64,000 nt of DNA from SFHK01 sp963618055 (GTDB lineage Bacteria > Bacillota > Clostridia > Christensenellales > Aristaeellaceae), in assembly GCA_963618055.1 (NCBI GenBank), contig CAVERI010000001.1:59763-123762 (forward strand), read 5' to 3'. The notes below the pieces were generated by a model. That model saw nothing but the letters and a program-made list of their open reading frames with translations. It ran no database searches and was not told the DNA's origin. Shown here one piece after another: positions 48,416 to 57,460 of the stretch. Position numbers and translations under genes: made by a program. Each line of letters begins with the position of its first letter. Position 1 is the stretch's first letter.

Positions 48416-49144
48416 TTATCCGCCGCCTTCGGTTTTCACGATGGCATTCCAGCGTTCCTTTCGATTCTGGTCGGAAATCGCCCGAAGCACCTCCGACAGG
48501 CGCGTCTCATCGAACAGCGTGATAGAGCCATACGGCGCGTTAAGCAGCGTTTCAATGGCATAGCGATACACCTTCAGATCCTTCACAATCTGATCCATAC
48601 ATTCCGGGTCGTCGTCGGCGCGCGCCAGCGTGAAGGAAATCTTGTCGGTCATGTTGTGCCCCAGCAGAAGCAAAAGGGAGCCGATGGACTCCGGGTACTT
48701 CACGAAAAACAGATTCTCCCTTAGCCCATCCTGAATTACCTCGTCCACCAGCGGCTGCATCAGGCGCATGGAGGTGAGCTTCATCTGCTCGCGAAGCATG
48801 ACTGCGCCGTCGTGATACGCCACGCGCAGCATCAGGGCGATAAAGTCCATGCTGTCCTGATGAAAAATGCTGCTCATGCCGAAAATCAGGTTGAGCTTTT
48901 CCACCGCGTTCAGGCCGGGATCGCGCACCGCGCGCTCGCTGGCTTCAAACGCGCTCTCCGTGCGCTTTTCGCAGATGGCCTCCAGAAGGGACAGCTTGCT
49001 CTCAAAGTGGTGGTAGAACCCGCCCTTTGACAGCTTCAGCTCGTCCAATACATCCTGCACGGACGTATTTTCGTAGCCCTTCAGGTAGAACAATCGCTCC
49101 GCGGTTTCGATGATCGCCGCTCTGCGCGCGTCTCCCTTTTTCAT
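48416..49144 (-). CDS. TetR/AcrR family transcriptional regulator
   Basis: This 242-residue regulator has an N-terminal TetR helix-turn-helix (about 8-55; F-Y-L-K-G-Y-E-N-T-S-V-Q-D-V-L, L-S-K-G-G-F-Y-H-H-F). A mainly helical ligand domain follows. It is slightly longer than average. Its own consensus promoter lies directly upstream, and the downstream amidase gene is 83 bp away. The regulated genes are not evident; an efflux system is the usual partner but none adjoins it. Confidence 0.92.
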   Translation of the reverse strand: MKKGDARRAAIIETAERLFYLKGYENTSVQDVLDELKLSKGGFYHHFESKLSLLEAICEKRTESAFEASERAVRDPGLNAVEKLNLIFGMSSIFHQDSMDFIALMLRVAYHDGAVMLREQMKLTSMRLMQPLVDEVIQDGLRENLFFVKYPESIGSLLLLLGHNMTDKISFTLARADDDPECMDQIVKDLKVYRYAIETLLNAPYGSITLFDETRLSEVLRAISDQNRKERWNAIVKTEGGG

Positions 49145-49197
49145 GAAATGCTCACGCCCCGATTTCGTAGAATGCTTCCATACCGAAGTCTGTTTTC

Positions 49198-49226
49198 ATT
49201 ATACGAAACCGAACGCGGTCTGTCAA
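49198..49226 (-). promoter_or_regulatory. TetR-gene promoter
   Basis: -35 TTGACA (49226-49221) and -10 TATAAT (49203-49198) with a 17-nt spacer form a full consensus promoter. Such strength suggests autorepression. Confidence 0.85.
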
Positions 49227-49271
49227 TAGGTTTATTTCTTTTTGTTGAAAAATATTACAAATATATTTCTT

Positions 49272-50756
49272 TTATTCGTCATCCTCATCCTCAAACAGCA
49301 GCTCGTCGGTGTACACGTCGTTGAAATCCGGCGTCGCCGCCAGCTCCACGCAGCGCGTCGCCTGCCGGAGCGCCTCCGCGCGCCGCCGCGCCCGTTCGCT
49401 GACCAGCAGGCGCACGCTGCCGCTTCCGGCGGCGTTGCCCACGGGAACGATTTTCTCCCGAAGCTCCGCGGGAAGAAGCCCGATTCGGCAGGCGCTGTCC
49501 AGACCGATGAAGTTTCCGAAGCCGCCCGCCAGATACACCTTTTCAATGTCCGCAAGCGCCGCGCCCGCCTGCTCCGCCAGAATGCGGATGCCGGAGGCAA
49601 TGGCCGCCTTCGCCAGCTGCACCTCGCGAATGTCGCTCCGCGCCAGATATACGCGCCCGGACAGGCGCACGTCCTCTCCCATGCGGCCCATGGGCGTAAC
49701 GTCGCCCCTCTCCAGCAGCGCGGCCGTCAGGTCGATCAGCCCGCTTCCGCAGACGCCCGTCGCTTCCCCGCCGCCGATGGTCGTATAGACAATTTCGCCG
49801 TTTTCGATGCGCGCGTGATCAATCGCGCCCGCGACCGCGCCGGTTCCGCAGGCGATATGCGCGCCCTCGAACGCCGGCCCCGCCGCGCAGGAGCACGCGA
49901 AATAGCGCCCGTCCTTCTTCAGCATGATTTCGCCGTTGGTGCCGATGTCGATCAGCATGGCGTTTTCGCCGCGCTCGTCCAGCCCGCAGGCCAGCGCCGC
50001 GGCCAGCGTGTCCGCGCCCACATAGCCGGATATGCAGCCGCCGAGAATCGTCCGAACGCCGCCCAGCATTTTCTCATGCAGGGCGGTATAGGCCGGCGTA
50101 AACGGCGCGAACGCCAGTGAGCGCGCCGGATAGCCGCCCAGCAGGTGCATCATGACCGTGTTGCCCACCAGCGCCCGGCAGCGGATTTCCTCCCCCGCGC
50201 GTTCGACCCTTTCGAGCATGCTGCGCGTCATCTCATCGATCGCCGCCAGAATTTCGCGCTGCAGAAGCGCCGCGTTTTCCTCGCCTTCAATCGCGAAGGA
50301 CAGGCGCGAGATCACGTCCGCGCCGTGCGGACGCTGCGGATTCAGCCGCGCGTCGGACGCAAGCACGCGCCCGGTGCTTCGCTCCACAAGATACGCCGCC
50401 AGCGTCGTCGTTCCCACGTCCACGCTGACGCCCAGTCCTGCTTCGCCGTCGGTCTCATTCCCTGTGGAAATTCCCGTTTGCAGAATTTCCGCCTTGGATT
50501 CCGAAAGGCACACGCGCGCGTCCCCAGCCAGCCGCGTCCGGCAGGCAAGCACGGTCTGCTCGTCCAGCCGCGCGCCGTCCTCGCACGCGAGCGCACCCGT
50601 CGCCCGCACCGCGCACTTGCGGCACCGGCCAAGCCCTCCGCACGGCGCGCTCACGGCGATTCCCGCGCGCGCCAGCGCTTCCAAAATGGTTTCGCCCGTC
50701 TGTGCGGACACAACCGTTTCTCGCCCGTCCCTGAGAACCGTAACGTTGACCTTCAT
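49272..50756 (-). CDS. ASKHA domain / RACo-like corrinoid-activating ferredoxin protein (DUF4445)
   Basis: This 494-residue protein has an N-terminal 2Fe-2S ferredoxin domain (C39, C45, C48, C72), a linker and an ASKHA actin/hexokinase-like ATPase domain (about 105-480; V-D-V-G-T-T-T-L-A, G-G-x-G). Such proteins reductively reactivate inactive Co(II) corrinoid proteins of methyltransferase systems at the expense of ATP. No corrinoid protein or methyltransferase is in the window, so the client is unknown. The gene is translationally coupled (ATGA) to ygiQ. Confidence 0.9.
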   Translation of the reverse strand: MKVNVTVLRDGRETVVSAQTGETILEALARAGIAVSAPCGGLGRCRKCAVRATGALACEDGARLDEQTVLACRTRLAGDARVCLSESKAEILQTGISTGNETDGEAGLGVSVDVGTTTLAAYLVERSTGRVLASDARLNPQRPHGADVISRLSFAIEGEENAALLQREILAAIDEMTRSMLERVERAGEEIRCRALVGNTVMMHLLGGYPARSLAFAPFTPAYTALHEKMLGGVRTILGGCISGYVGADTLAAALACGLDERGENAMLIDIGTNGEIMLKKDGRYFACSCAAGPAFEGAHIACGTGAVAGAIDHARIENGEIVYTTIGGGEATGVCGSGLIDLTAALLERGDVTPMGRMGEDVRLSGRVYLARSDIREVQLAKAAIASGIRILAEQAGAALADIEKVYLAGGFGNFIGLDSACRIGLLPAELREKIVPVGNAAGSGSVRLLVSERARRRAEALRQATRCVELAATPDFNDVYTDELLFEDEDDE

Positions 50757-52903
50757 CTGCGTTTTCCTCCCGCGCCCGGCTTCCCGCGTCCGCGATTGCC
50801 CACGTGCCCATTCCCATGACGCTCATCACGCCCGTGTTTCTCCGCGTATCCATTCCCGCGGCGCTCGTCGCGTCCGCGGTTCTCCGCGTACCCATTCCCG
50901 CGGCGCTCGTCGCGTCCGCAGTTCTCCGCGTATCCATTCCCACGGCGCTCGTCACGTCCGCGGTTCTCTGCGTACCCATTCCCACGGCGCTCGTCGCGTC
51001 CGCGGTTCTCTGCGTACCCATTCCCGCGGCGGTTCTCTCTTCCGCGATTCTCCGCACGAGCGCCGGCGTTTCGGCTGTCGCCGCGCTTTTCCTCGCGGCT
51101 GCCGCCGCTGAAGGACGGAATCAGGCAGCCCGGCCCGCGGCCGATCAGGTCGGTGCGTCCGGCGCGCCGGAGCGCCTCAACCACGAGCTCGCGGTTCTGC
51201 GGCCGGTCGTATTGCATCAGCGCGCGCTGCATCGCCTTGTCGTGCGGCGATTTCGCCACATACACCGGCGACATATCGCGCGGGTCAAGCTCGGTATAGA
51301 ACATCGTCGTGGACAGCGTGCCCGGGGTCGGATAGAAATCCTGCACCTGCTCGGGATGCAGGTGGGTACGCTTCATGTATTCTGCCAGCTCGATCGCGTC
51401 GTTCAGCGTGCAGCCGGGATGACTGCTCATGAAGTACGGCACAAGGTACTGATCCCTGCCATATTTCTTATTCGCCGCGTCGAAGCGCCTGCGGAACTCG
51501 TCAAACACCGAAACGTCGGGCTTGCCCATGTACTTCAGCGCGTTTTTCGACGCGTGCTCCGGCGCGACCTTCAGCTGGCCGCTGATGTGGTATTGCACCA
51601 GCTCGCTCATCAGAAGGTTCTTCTTGTCCAAAAGCATGTAGTCGAACCGGATGCCGGAGCGCACGAACACCTTCTTCACGCCCGGCAGCGCCCGCAGCGC
51701 CTTCAGGATGTCCACATACTCCGAATGGTCGGCGTTCACGTTTTTACAGGGCGTGGGAAACAGGCATTGTCTCTGCGGACACGTGCCCGATTTCAGCTGC
51801 TTGTCGCAGGCCGGATGCCGGAAGTTCGCCGTCGGGCCGCCCACGTCGTGAATATAGCCCTTGAAGCCCGGGCGCTCAATCAGCTTCTTCGCCTCCGCGA
51901 CGATGGAGGCCTTGCTTCGGGAGGTGACGATTCGCCCCTGATGGAACGTGAGCGCGCAGAAATTGCACGCGCCGAAGCACCCGCGCTCGGAGGCAATGGA
52001 GAATTCCACCTCCTGAAAGCCCGGAATACCGCCCGCCTCGTCGTACATCGGGTGCCACGTCCGCGCGTATGGCAGCGCGTACACCCTGTCCAGCTCCTCC
52101 GTATCCAGCGGCATGGCTGGCTTGTTCTGCAGAAGGTAGCGCGCGCCGTGCTTCTGAGCGATCCGCTTTCCGCGCACGGGATCCTGCTCGTTGTATTGCA
52201 CGAGGAACGCCCGCGCGTAGGCCTTTTTATCGCGCATGACCTCCTCGGCGGATTCGATGACGATCGCATCCTCCGGCGCATCCTTCGTCATGACGCAGGT
52301 GCCGGGGATGTCGCATTCCGAGAAACGCCGCCCCTCCTTCATCCACTCCGCCACGCGCAGAATCGTCCTCTCGCCCATGCCGAACATCAGCACGTCCGCG
52401 CCGCTATCCACCAGAATGGAATTGCGCACGCGGTCGTCCCAGTAATCGTAGTGCGCGAAACGTCGAAGCGACGCCTCCACGCCGCCGATGCCGATGGGAA
52501 TGCTGCCATAGGCCTCGCGGATGCGGTTGCAATACACCACGGTGCAGCGGTCGGGGCGCATGCCCGCCTTGCCGCCGGGCGAATAGACGTCGGTATTTCG
52601 GTGCTTCCTCGCAGCGGTATAGTGGTTGACCATCGAATCGACCACGCCCGCCGTCACCAGAAAGCCGAGCCTCGGCTCGCCGAAGCGCATGAATTCAGTC
52701 TTGTCGTGCCAGTCCGGCTGCGGCAGCATGCACACGCGGTAGCCTGCGTCCTCAAGCACGCGGGAAATAATCGCCAGACCGAACGACGGGTGATCGACAT
52801 ACGCGTCGCCCGTCACATACACAAAATCCGGCCTGTCCCAGCCCCGCATGCGCATTTCCTCTGCCGTTACCGGCAGAAACCGCCTGTCGTCCCGCGTTTT
52901 CAC
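50753..52903 (-). CDS. ygiQ: YgiQ family radical SAM protein with RG-rich repeat tail
   Basis: This 716-residue radical-SAM protein of the YgiQ (UPF0313) family has an unknown reaction. The N-terminal domain (about 1-295) precedes the cluster motif C306-x3-C310-x2-C313. The core ends near residue 605. The rest is a disordered tail of 14-residue repeats (R-G-R-D-E-R-R-G-N-G-Y-A-E-N) encoded by a 42-bp minisatellite. Ordinary YgiQ proteins end in a variable, often Arg/Gly-rich tail, but six near-perfect units are striking. The start is GTG at 52903 after GGAGG. It overlaps the RACo-like gene. Confidence 0.93.
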   Translation of the reverse strand: MKTRDDRRFLPVTAEEMRMRGWDRPDFVYVTGDAYVDHPSFGLAIISRVLEDAGYRVCMLPQPDWHDKTEFMRFGEPRLGFLVTAGVVDSMVNHYTAARKHRNTDVYSPGGKAGMRPDRCTVVYCNRIREAYGSIPIGIGGVEASLRRFAHYDYWDDRVRNSILVDSGADVLMFGMGERTILRVAEWMKEGRRFSECDIPGTCVMTKDAPEDAIVIESAEEVMRDKKAYARAFLVQYNEQDPVRGKRIAQKHGARYLLQNKPAMPLDTEELDRVYALPYARTWHPMYDEAGGIPGFQEVEFSIASERGCFGACNFCALTFHQGRIVTSRSKASIVAEAKKLIERPGFKGYIHDVGGPTANFRHPACDKQLKSGTCPQRQCLFPTPCKNVNADHSEYVDILKALRALPGVKKVFVRSGIRFDYMLLDKKNLLMSELVQYHISGQLKVAPEHASKNALKYMGKPDVSVFDEFRRRFDAANKKYGRDQYLVPYFMSSHPGCTLNDAIELAEYMKRTHLHPEQVQDFYPTPGTLSTTMFYTELDPRDMSPVYVAKSPHDKAMQRALMQYDRPQNRELVVEALRRAGRTDLIGRGPGCLIPSFSGGSREEKRGDSRNAGARAENRGRENRRGNGYAENRGRDERRGNGYAENRGRDERRGNGYAENCGRDERRGNGYAENRGRDERRGNGYAEKHGRDERHGNGHVGNRGRGKPGAGGKRR
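50799..51050. repeat. 42-bp tandem repeat, six units, within ygiQ
   Basis: Units at 50799, 50841, 50883, 50925, 50967 and 51009 share the pattern TCCGCGTACCCATTCC followed by a variant GGCGCTCGTCGCG part. The first and last are the most divergent. 42 bp is divisible by three, so gain or loss of units keeps the frame. The repeats are contiguous and coding, so this is not a CRISPR array. Confidence 0.92.
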
Positions 52904-52917
52904 GGATGTTTCCTCCC

Positions 52918-55900
52918 TCAGGCTTCTTCCTTTGCCTTGTCCAGCGGCGCGGCGGCGTCCACCACGCGCTGCATAACCTCCACCGCGCCCTTGAGCAGCT
53001 GCTCCTGTTTTTTGCCGTTCTCCGTGTAGGTGAGCGTGGGCGGGTTGCTGGGCGTGAAGCGCAGGCAGCTCTTATATGGCTCCAGCGCCTTCAGAAGCGC
53101 CACAATGTCCAGATCCGCCAGCATGGAAAAGCGCATCACCAGCGCGTCGCCGCGGCCGCTGACCATATCGATGCCCAGCCGCCCGCACAGGGACTTGAGC
53201 TGCGCAATGTCGATCAGGTTGATCACCGGGCGCGTCGGGTCGCCGAAGCGGTCGATCAGCTCCTCAATCAGATCGTCGCGCGCCTCCGGCCCGTCGATTC
53301 CGGCGATTTTCTTGTACATTTCCATGCGCATCACGTCGCTGGACACGTATTCGGCGGGCAGATACGCGTCCGCCTTAACCTCCACGCGCGTCTGAATATC
53401 TCCCTGCCCCACGTCGCCGCGCATCTCGCGCACGGTTTCCTCGATCATCTTCACATATAAATCGTAGCCGACCGCCGCCATATGCCCGCTCTGCTCCGCG
53501 CCGAGCAGGTTGCCCGTGCCGCGAATCTCCAAATCGCGCATTGCCACGCGGAAGCCGGAGCCGAACTCCGTGAATTCGCGAATGGCGTTCAGGCGCTTCT
53601 CCGCGTCCTGCGTGAGGATTTTGCTGGGGTTCACGGTCAGGTAGGCATACGCCAGACGGTTGCTTCGGCCCACGCGCCCGCGCAGCTGATACAGCTGAGA
53701 CAGGCCGAAATGGTCGCTGTCGCACACGATCAGCGTGTTGGCGCGCGGCACGTCCAGACCGGCCTCGATGATCGTCGTGCACAGCAGAACGTCGAACTTG
53801 CCCTCGTAGAAGTCGAGCATCACGTCCTCCAGCTGATGCTCGCGCATCTGGCCGTGACCGACGGCAATTCGCGCCTCGGGCACCAGCTTTTTAAGCCGCT
53901 GATACATCATGTCGATCGTCTGCACGCGGTTGTGCAGCACGTATACCTGCCCGCCGCGCCCCAGCTCGCGCAGAATCGCGTCGCGAATCAGGCCGTCCGA
54001 ATATTCCACCACGTAGGTCTGCACCGGGTAGCGCTCCTCCGGCGGCGACTGCAAAAGCGACATATCGCGAATGCCAACCATGGACATATGCAGCGTGCGC
54101 GGAATGGGCGTGGCCGACAGCGTGAGCACGTCGATGGATTTCTTGTATTGCTTGATGGCCTCCTTGTGCCCCACGCCGAAGCGCTGCTCCTCGTCCACAA
54201 CCAGCAGACCCAGATCCTTGTACTCGATATCCTTGTTCAGCAGCCTGTGCGTGCCGATAATCACATCGAGCTTGCCGCTTTTCAGATTTTCGATGGTCTG
54301 CTTCTGCTCGGCCGCGGTTTTGAAGCGCGACAGCGTATCCACATGGATGGGAAAATCATGGAAGCGGTTCAGCATGGTGGCGTAGTGCTGCTGAACGAGA
54401 ATCGTCGTCGGCGCGAGCAGCGCCGCCTGCTTTCCGTCCATCACGCACTTGAAGATGGCGCGCAGCGCCACCTCGGTCTTGCCATATCCAACGTCGCCGC
54501 ACAGCAGGCGATCCATCACCTGCGGCTTTTCCATATCCTTTTTAATTTCCGCGATCGCCGTCAGCTGATCGGACGTTTCCTCAAAGGGGAACGCGTCCTC
54601 AAACTCGCGCTGCCACGGCGTGTCCGGACTGAACGCGTAGCCCTTCACGGCCTTGCGCTCGGCGTACAGCTTGATCAGGTCGCCCGCGATTTCCTTGATG
54701 GAGCTTTTGACCTTCGCCTTCTGCTTCTGCCATTCGCCGCCGGACAGGCGGTTGAGCTTGGGCGCTTCGCCCTCGGAGCCGATATACTTCTGCACGCGAT
54801 CCATCTGATCGGTGGGCACGTACAGCTTGTCGGTGCCCTGATAGCGGATGTGCAGGAAGTCGCGCAGCTTGCCCTCGGACGACAGGCGCACCGTGCCCAT
54901 GTACTGGCCGATGCCGTGGTTCTCGTGAACCACGTAGTCGCCCACGTTCAGGTCGGTAAACGCCGCCATCTTGTTGCCCGTGCGGGCAATGGCGTGCGTC
55001 TTCTGCTTGCCCACGCCGAAAAGGTCACCCTCCGACACGACGGCAAATTTCAGCTGCGGCCAGATAAAGCCGCGGGTAATCGCGCCGGGCAGAATCACCG
55101 GCACGCCCTTTTCCAGCGCCTCGGGCAGCTCCTCAAGGAACGGAACGACCGTGTCCTCGTCCATCAGCGAACGCGCCAGCCGCTGCCCGCGCGCCACGCC
55201 GCCGGCCATCAGCGCCACGCGCCAGCCGTCCTTCTTCCACGCGGCAACGTCGCGCGCCAGCTCCTTCATGTTTCCGGAATAGCCGGTCGCGCCGCGCCCT
55301 TCTAATTTCACCAAATCCTTATATTTGAAGTCGTTCTGCTGGCGCAAAAACGGCTCCACCACCATCACGTCGCGCCCGTCCGTCTGCGCAAGCAGAGAAT
55401 CCCAGCGAAGCAGAAGCTCCGCCTGCTCGGGAATGGCCTCGTCGCGCTCCATGGCGGCCTTGAAATATTCCTCAAATTCCAGCAGACGGTTCTCGCACCG
55501 CTCGCGCAGGCGGTCGGGCTGATCCATCACGATCACCGCGTCGGGCGCGTAATCGAAGATGGTGTCCGTCTTTTCATACAGAATGTGCATCAGCGCCTCG
55601 CGGCCGTCAAAGCTGCGGCCGGTCTTGAGCGCGTCCACGGTGGGGGTATACTTGCGCTGGATGGTCGTTTTGAGCGCGGGTCTTTTGCTGTCCGGCTTCT
55701 TCTCCGGCCTGCGGCGGGCGGCGACCTCAAAGGGCGAGGGCAGCTCCTCCACCGGCTTGTCGGCAGACGACGCCATTTCGAAGAACTCCTCAAACGGCAT
55801 CAGGTCGTATTCCTTTTCGAGCTTGCGCTGCCGGTCGTCCTCCGGCTCGCGCACGCGCGTGGCGAGCAGCTTTTCAAGCCGCGCGGCCGCGCTGCGGGAT

Positions 55901-56616
55901 TCCTCCACATTCAAAAGCGCCTCGCCGGCAGGATACATCCGCGCGCGCTTGATGCGGTTTACGCTGCGCTGCGTCATCACATCAAAATCGCGCAGGGAAT
56001 CGACCTCATCGTCAAAGAACTCCACGCGGACGGCGCTGGGACGGCCGATGGGAAACACATCCAGAATGCCGCCTCGAAGCGCGCACTGTCCGCGCGCCTC
56101 CACCAGCTCCACGCGCTCATAGCCCGCGCGGATCAGGCGCTCGATCAGCTCCGAGGGCTCCAGCCGCTGGCCTTCCTCGATGTCGATCATACCCTCCATG
56201 AACTGCGCGCGCGGCATCAGCCGGTGCATCGCAGCGTCCGCGGGCACGGCGAGCAGGTGAATTTCTCCCGTCAGGAAGCCGCCCAGCGCTTCAAGGCGGC
56301 GCATGGTCAGCTCCTTGCTGGAGGCCGCGACGTGCAGAAACGACACCTCGCGCGTCGGCAGCATGGCCGCGCCGCCGCCCATGAACGCGTTGTAGTCCTC
56401 CACAACGCGCTGCGCGACGCCCTCGTTCGGGCAGACCACGATCATCGGACGCTCCGCATCCGCCTGTACGGCAGACAAAAGGAACACCTGCTGGCTATCG
56501 TTCAGCCCGTAGGCGCAGAAGGCCGTTCCCTGCCCCAGATCGCCGAGGATTCGCCTGTACTCCGTCAGCTCCCTAAGCGGCGCAAACAGATATTCATGAC
56601 GCGCTTTCCTGCTCAT
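52918..56616 (-). CDS. mfd: Transcription-repair coupling factor
   Basis: Mfd displaces RNA polymerase stalled at DNA damage and recruits the UvrABC nucleotide excision repair system. The 1232-residue protein has the UvrB-homology region (about 30-290), an RNA polymerase-interaction domain (about 490-560; G-D-Y-V-V-H-E-N-H-G-I-G) and the SF2 translocase with Walker A G-D-V-G-Y-G-K-T near 705 and D-E-E-Q-R-F-G-V. The R-G-R-V-G-R-S helicase motif and a C-terminal TRCF domain follow. The ATG at 56616 follows AAAGAGGGGC. It lies directly after pth, as in many Bacillota. Confidence 0.97.
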   Translation of the reverse strand: MSRKARHEYLFAPLRELTEYRRILGDLGQGTAFCAYGLNDSQQVFLLSAVQADAERPMIVVCPNEGVAQRVVEDYNAFMGGGAAMLPTREVSFLHVAASSKELTMRRLEALGGFLTGEIHLLAVPADAAMHRLMPRAQFMEGMIDIEEGQRLEPSELIERLIRAGYERVELVEARGQCALRGGILDVFPIGRPSAVRVEFFDDEVDSLRDFDVMTQRSVNRIKRARMYPAGEALLNVEESRSAAARLEKLLATRVREPEDDRQRKLEKEYDLMPFEEFFEMASSADKPVEELPSPFEVAARRRPEKKPDSKRPALKTTIQRKYTPTVDALKTGRSFDGREALMHILYEKTDTIFDYAPDAVIVMDQPDRLRERCENRLLEFEEYFKAAMERDEAIPEQAELLLRWDSLLAQTDGRDVMVVEPFLRQQNDFKYKDLVKLEGRGATGYSGNMKELARDVAAWKKDGWRVALMAGGVARGQRLARSLMDEDTVVPFLEELPEALEKGVPVILPGAITRGFIWPQLKFAVVSEGDLFGVGKQKTHAIARTGNKMAAFTDLNVGDYVVHENHGIGQYMGTVRLSSEGKLRDFLHIRYQGTDKLYVPTDQMDRVQKYIGSEGEAPKLNRLSGGEWQKQKAKVKSSIKEIAGDLIKLYAERKAVKGYAFSPDTPWQREFEDAFPFEETSDQLTAIAEIKKDMEKPQVMDRLLCGDVGYGKTEVALRAIFKCVMDGKQAALLAPTTILVQQHYATMLNRFHDFPIHVDTLSRFKTAAEQKQTIENLKSGKLDVIIGTHRLLNKDIEYKDLGLLVVDEEQRFGVGHKEAIKQYKKSIDVLTLSATPIPRTLHMSMVGIRDMSLLQSPPEERYPVQTYVVEYSDGLIRDAILRELGRGGQVYVLHNRVQTIDMMYQRLKKLVPEARIAVGHGQMREHQLEDVMLDFYEGKFDVLLCTTIIEAGLDVPRANTLIVCDSDHFGLSQLYQLRGRVGRSNRLAYAYLTVNPSKILTQDAEKRLNAIREFTEFGSGFRVAMRDLEIRGTGNLLGAEQSGHMAAVGYDLYVKMIEETVREMRGDVGQGDIQTRVEVKADAYLPAEYVSSDVMRMEMYKKIAGIDGPEARDDLIEELIDRFGDPTRPVINLIDIAQLKSLCGRLGIDMVSGRGDALVMRFSMLADLDIVALLKALEPYKSCLRFTPSNPPTLTYTENGKKQEQLLKGAVEVMQRVVDAAAPLDKAKEEA

Positions 56617-56629
56617 GTGCCCCTCTTTC

Positions 56630-57193
56630 CTATCGTCCGACAAACGTCCGCACGGCGTCGAGTCCGTCCTTCAGATAAATTTCCACCGCCTGCGCGGCCT
56701 TTTCATAGCCCTCGCTCATGCGCTTGCCGTCCTCGTCCCCTGTGGGGCGGGTCAGCACGAAATCGCGCAGCTCCCAGCCCTCCGGCGGGCGGCCGATGCC
56801 CACGCGGATGCGCGGAAAATCCGCGCGCCCCAGCAGGTAGATGATGTTGCGCATGCCGTTGTGCGTACCGGCCGAGCCCTCCGCGCGAAAGCGCACCTTG
56901 CCCTCCGGCAGGTCGCAGTCGTCGAACAGCACGATCAGCTGATCGTATTCCGGTTTATACCAGCTGCATAATTGGACGACGCTCTCGCCGGAAAGGTTCA
57001 TATAGGTCTGCGGCTTGCACAGCACCGCCCGCTGCCCGCCGATAATTCCCTCCCCGACGATCGCCTTGCACTTGGTTCTCTCAACCGAAATGCGGTTGCG
57101 GCGCGCCAGCGCGTCGATGATCTCAAAGCCCACGTTGTGCCGCGTGTGCTCGTATTTGCTGCCGGGATTGCCCAGACCGACGATTACGTACAT
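56630..57193 (-). CDS. pth: Peptidyl-tRNA hydrolase
   Basis: Pth releases peptides from prematurely dropped peptidyl-tRNA. The 187-residue protein has V-G-L-G-N-P-G (5-11), the catalytic histidine in T-R-H-N-V-G-F (about 18-24), the K-P-Q-T-Y-M-N-L-S-G segment (about 60-69) and D-D-C-D-L-P-x-G-x-x-R (about 91-101). Length is normal. The start is ATG 57193 after TTGGAGGG; an in-frame extension to 57364 runs through a structured leader and is rejected. The mfd start is 13 bp after its stop. Confidence 0.97.
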   Translation of the reverse strand: MYVIVGLGNPGSKYEHTRHNVGFEIIDALARRNRISVERTKCKAIVGEGIIGGQRAVLCKPQTYMNLSGESVVQLCSWYKPEYDQLIVLFDDCDLPEGKVRFRAEGSAGTHNGMRNIIYLLGRADFPRIRVGIGRPPEGWELRDFVLTRPTGDEDGKRMSEGYEKAAQAVEIYLKDGLDAVRTFVGR

Positions 57194-57419
57194 AAGCCCT
57201 CCAAAGCCAAAAGTTTGTGACGGGAGGAAGCCTTCTTCCGCCCGCCTGAAACCGTTATTGAGGCGACGCCGCACAAATGAGGTGGTCGGCCGGCGAATGG
57301 ATTTTTCGTCAGATGCAAATGAAAATTTCGAAGGTTTACTGGAGGTAAATCGAGAAATTTTCATGCCGCAGATGACGGAAAAGACATCGCCCGACGCGCC
57401 GCCGAATTGTGCGGCGGTG
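57194..57419 (-). promoter_or_regulatory. Structured 5' leader of pth
   Basis: The predicted transcript start near 57418 is followed at once by a hairpin (57419-57412 with 57404-57397, 8 bp). A second stem-loop at 57321-57362 has a 9-bp perfect outer stem GAAAATTTC/GAAATTTTC and an inner TTTAC/GTAAA stem. The leader of about 225 nt matches no riboswitch I know. Confidence 0.5.
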
Positions 57420-57424
57420 CCTTT

Positions 57425-57454
57425 ATTCTATCATCTTTCGTATGCCCCTGTCAA
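57425..57454 (-). promoter_or_regulatory. pth-mfd promoter
   Basis: -35 TTGACA (57454-57449) and -10 TAGAAT (57430-57425) with an 18-nt spacer lie 6 bp beyond the purR stop. Confidence 0.75.
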
Positions 57455-57460
57455 CGTTCC

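Noticed and set aside
50799..51050. Possible CRISPR array
   Set aside because: The units are contiguous without unique spacers, in frame and coding, and no cas genes are near.
50804..53029. 741-codon plus-strand frame opposite ygiQ, including a repetitive N-terminus
   Set aside because: The repeats are the antisense of the 42-bp minisatellite. ygiQ has the cluster motif and correct start.
53482..55305. 607-codon plus-strand frame opposite mfd
   Set aside because: It is antisense to the helicase core of mfd; composition effect only.
57194..57364. 57-residue N-terminal extension of Pth or a leader peptide
   Set aside because: Pth begins canonically at 57193 with a strong SD. The extension covers hairpins and has no SD of its own.
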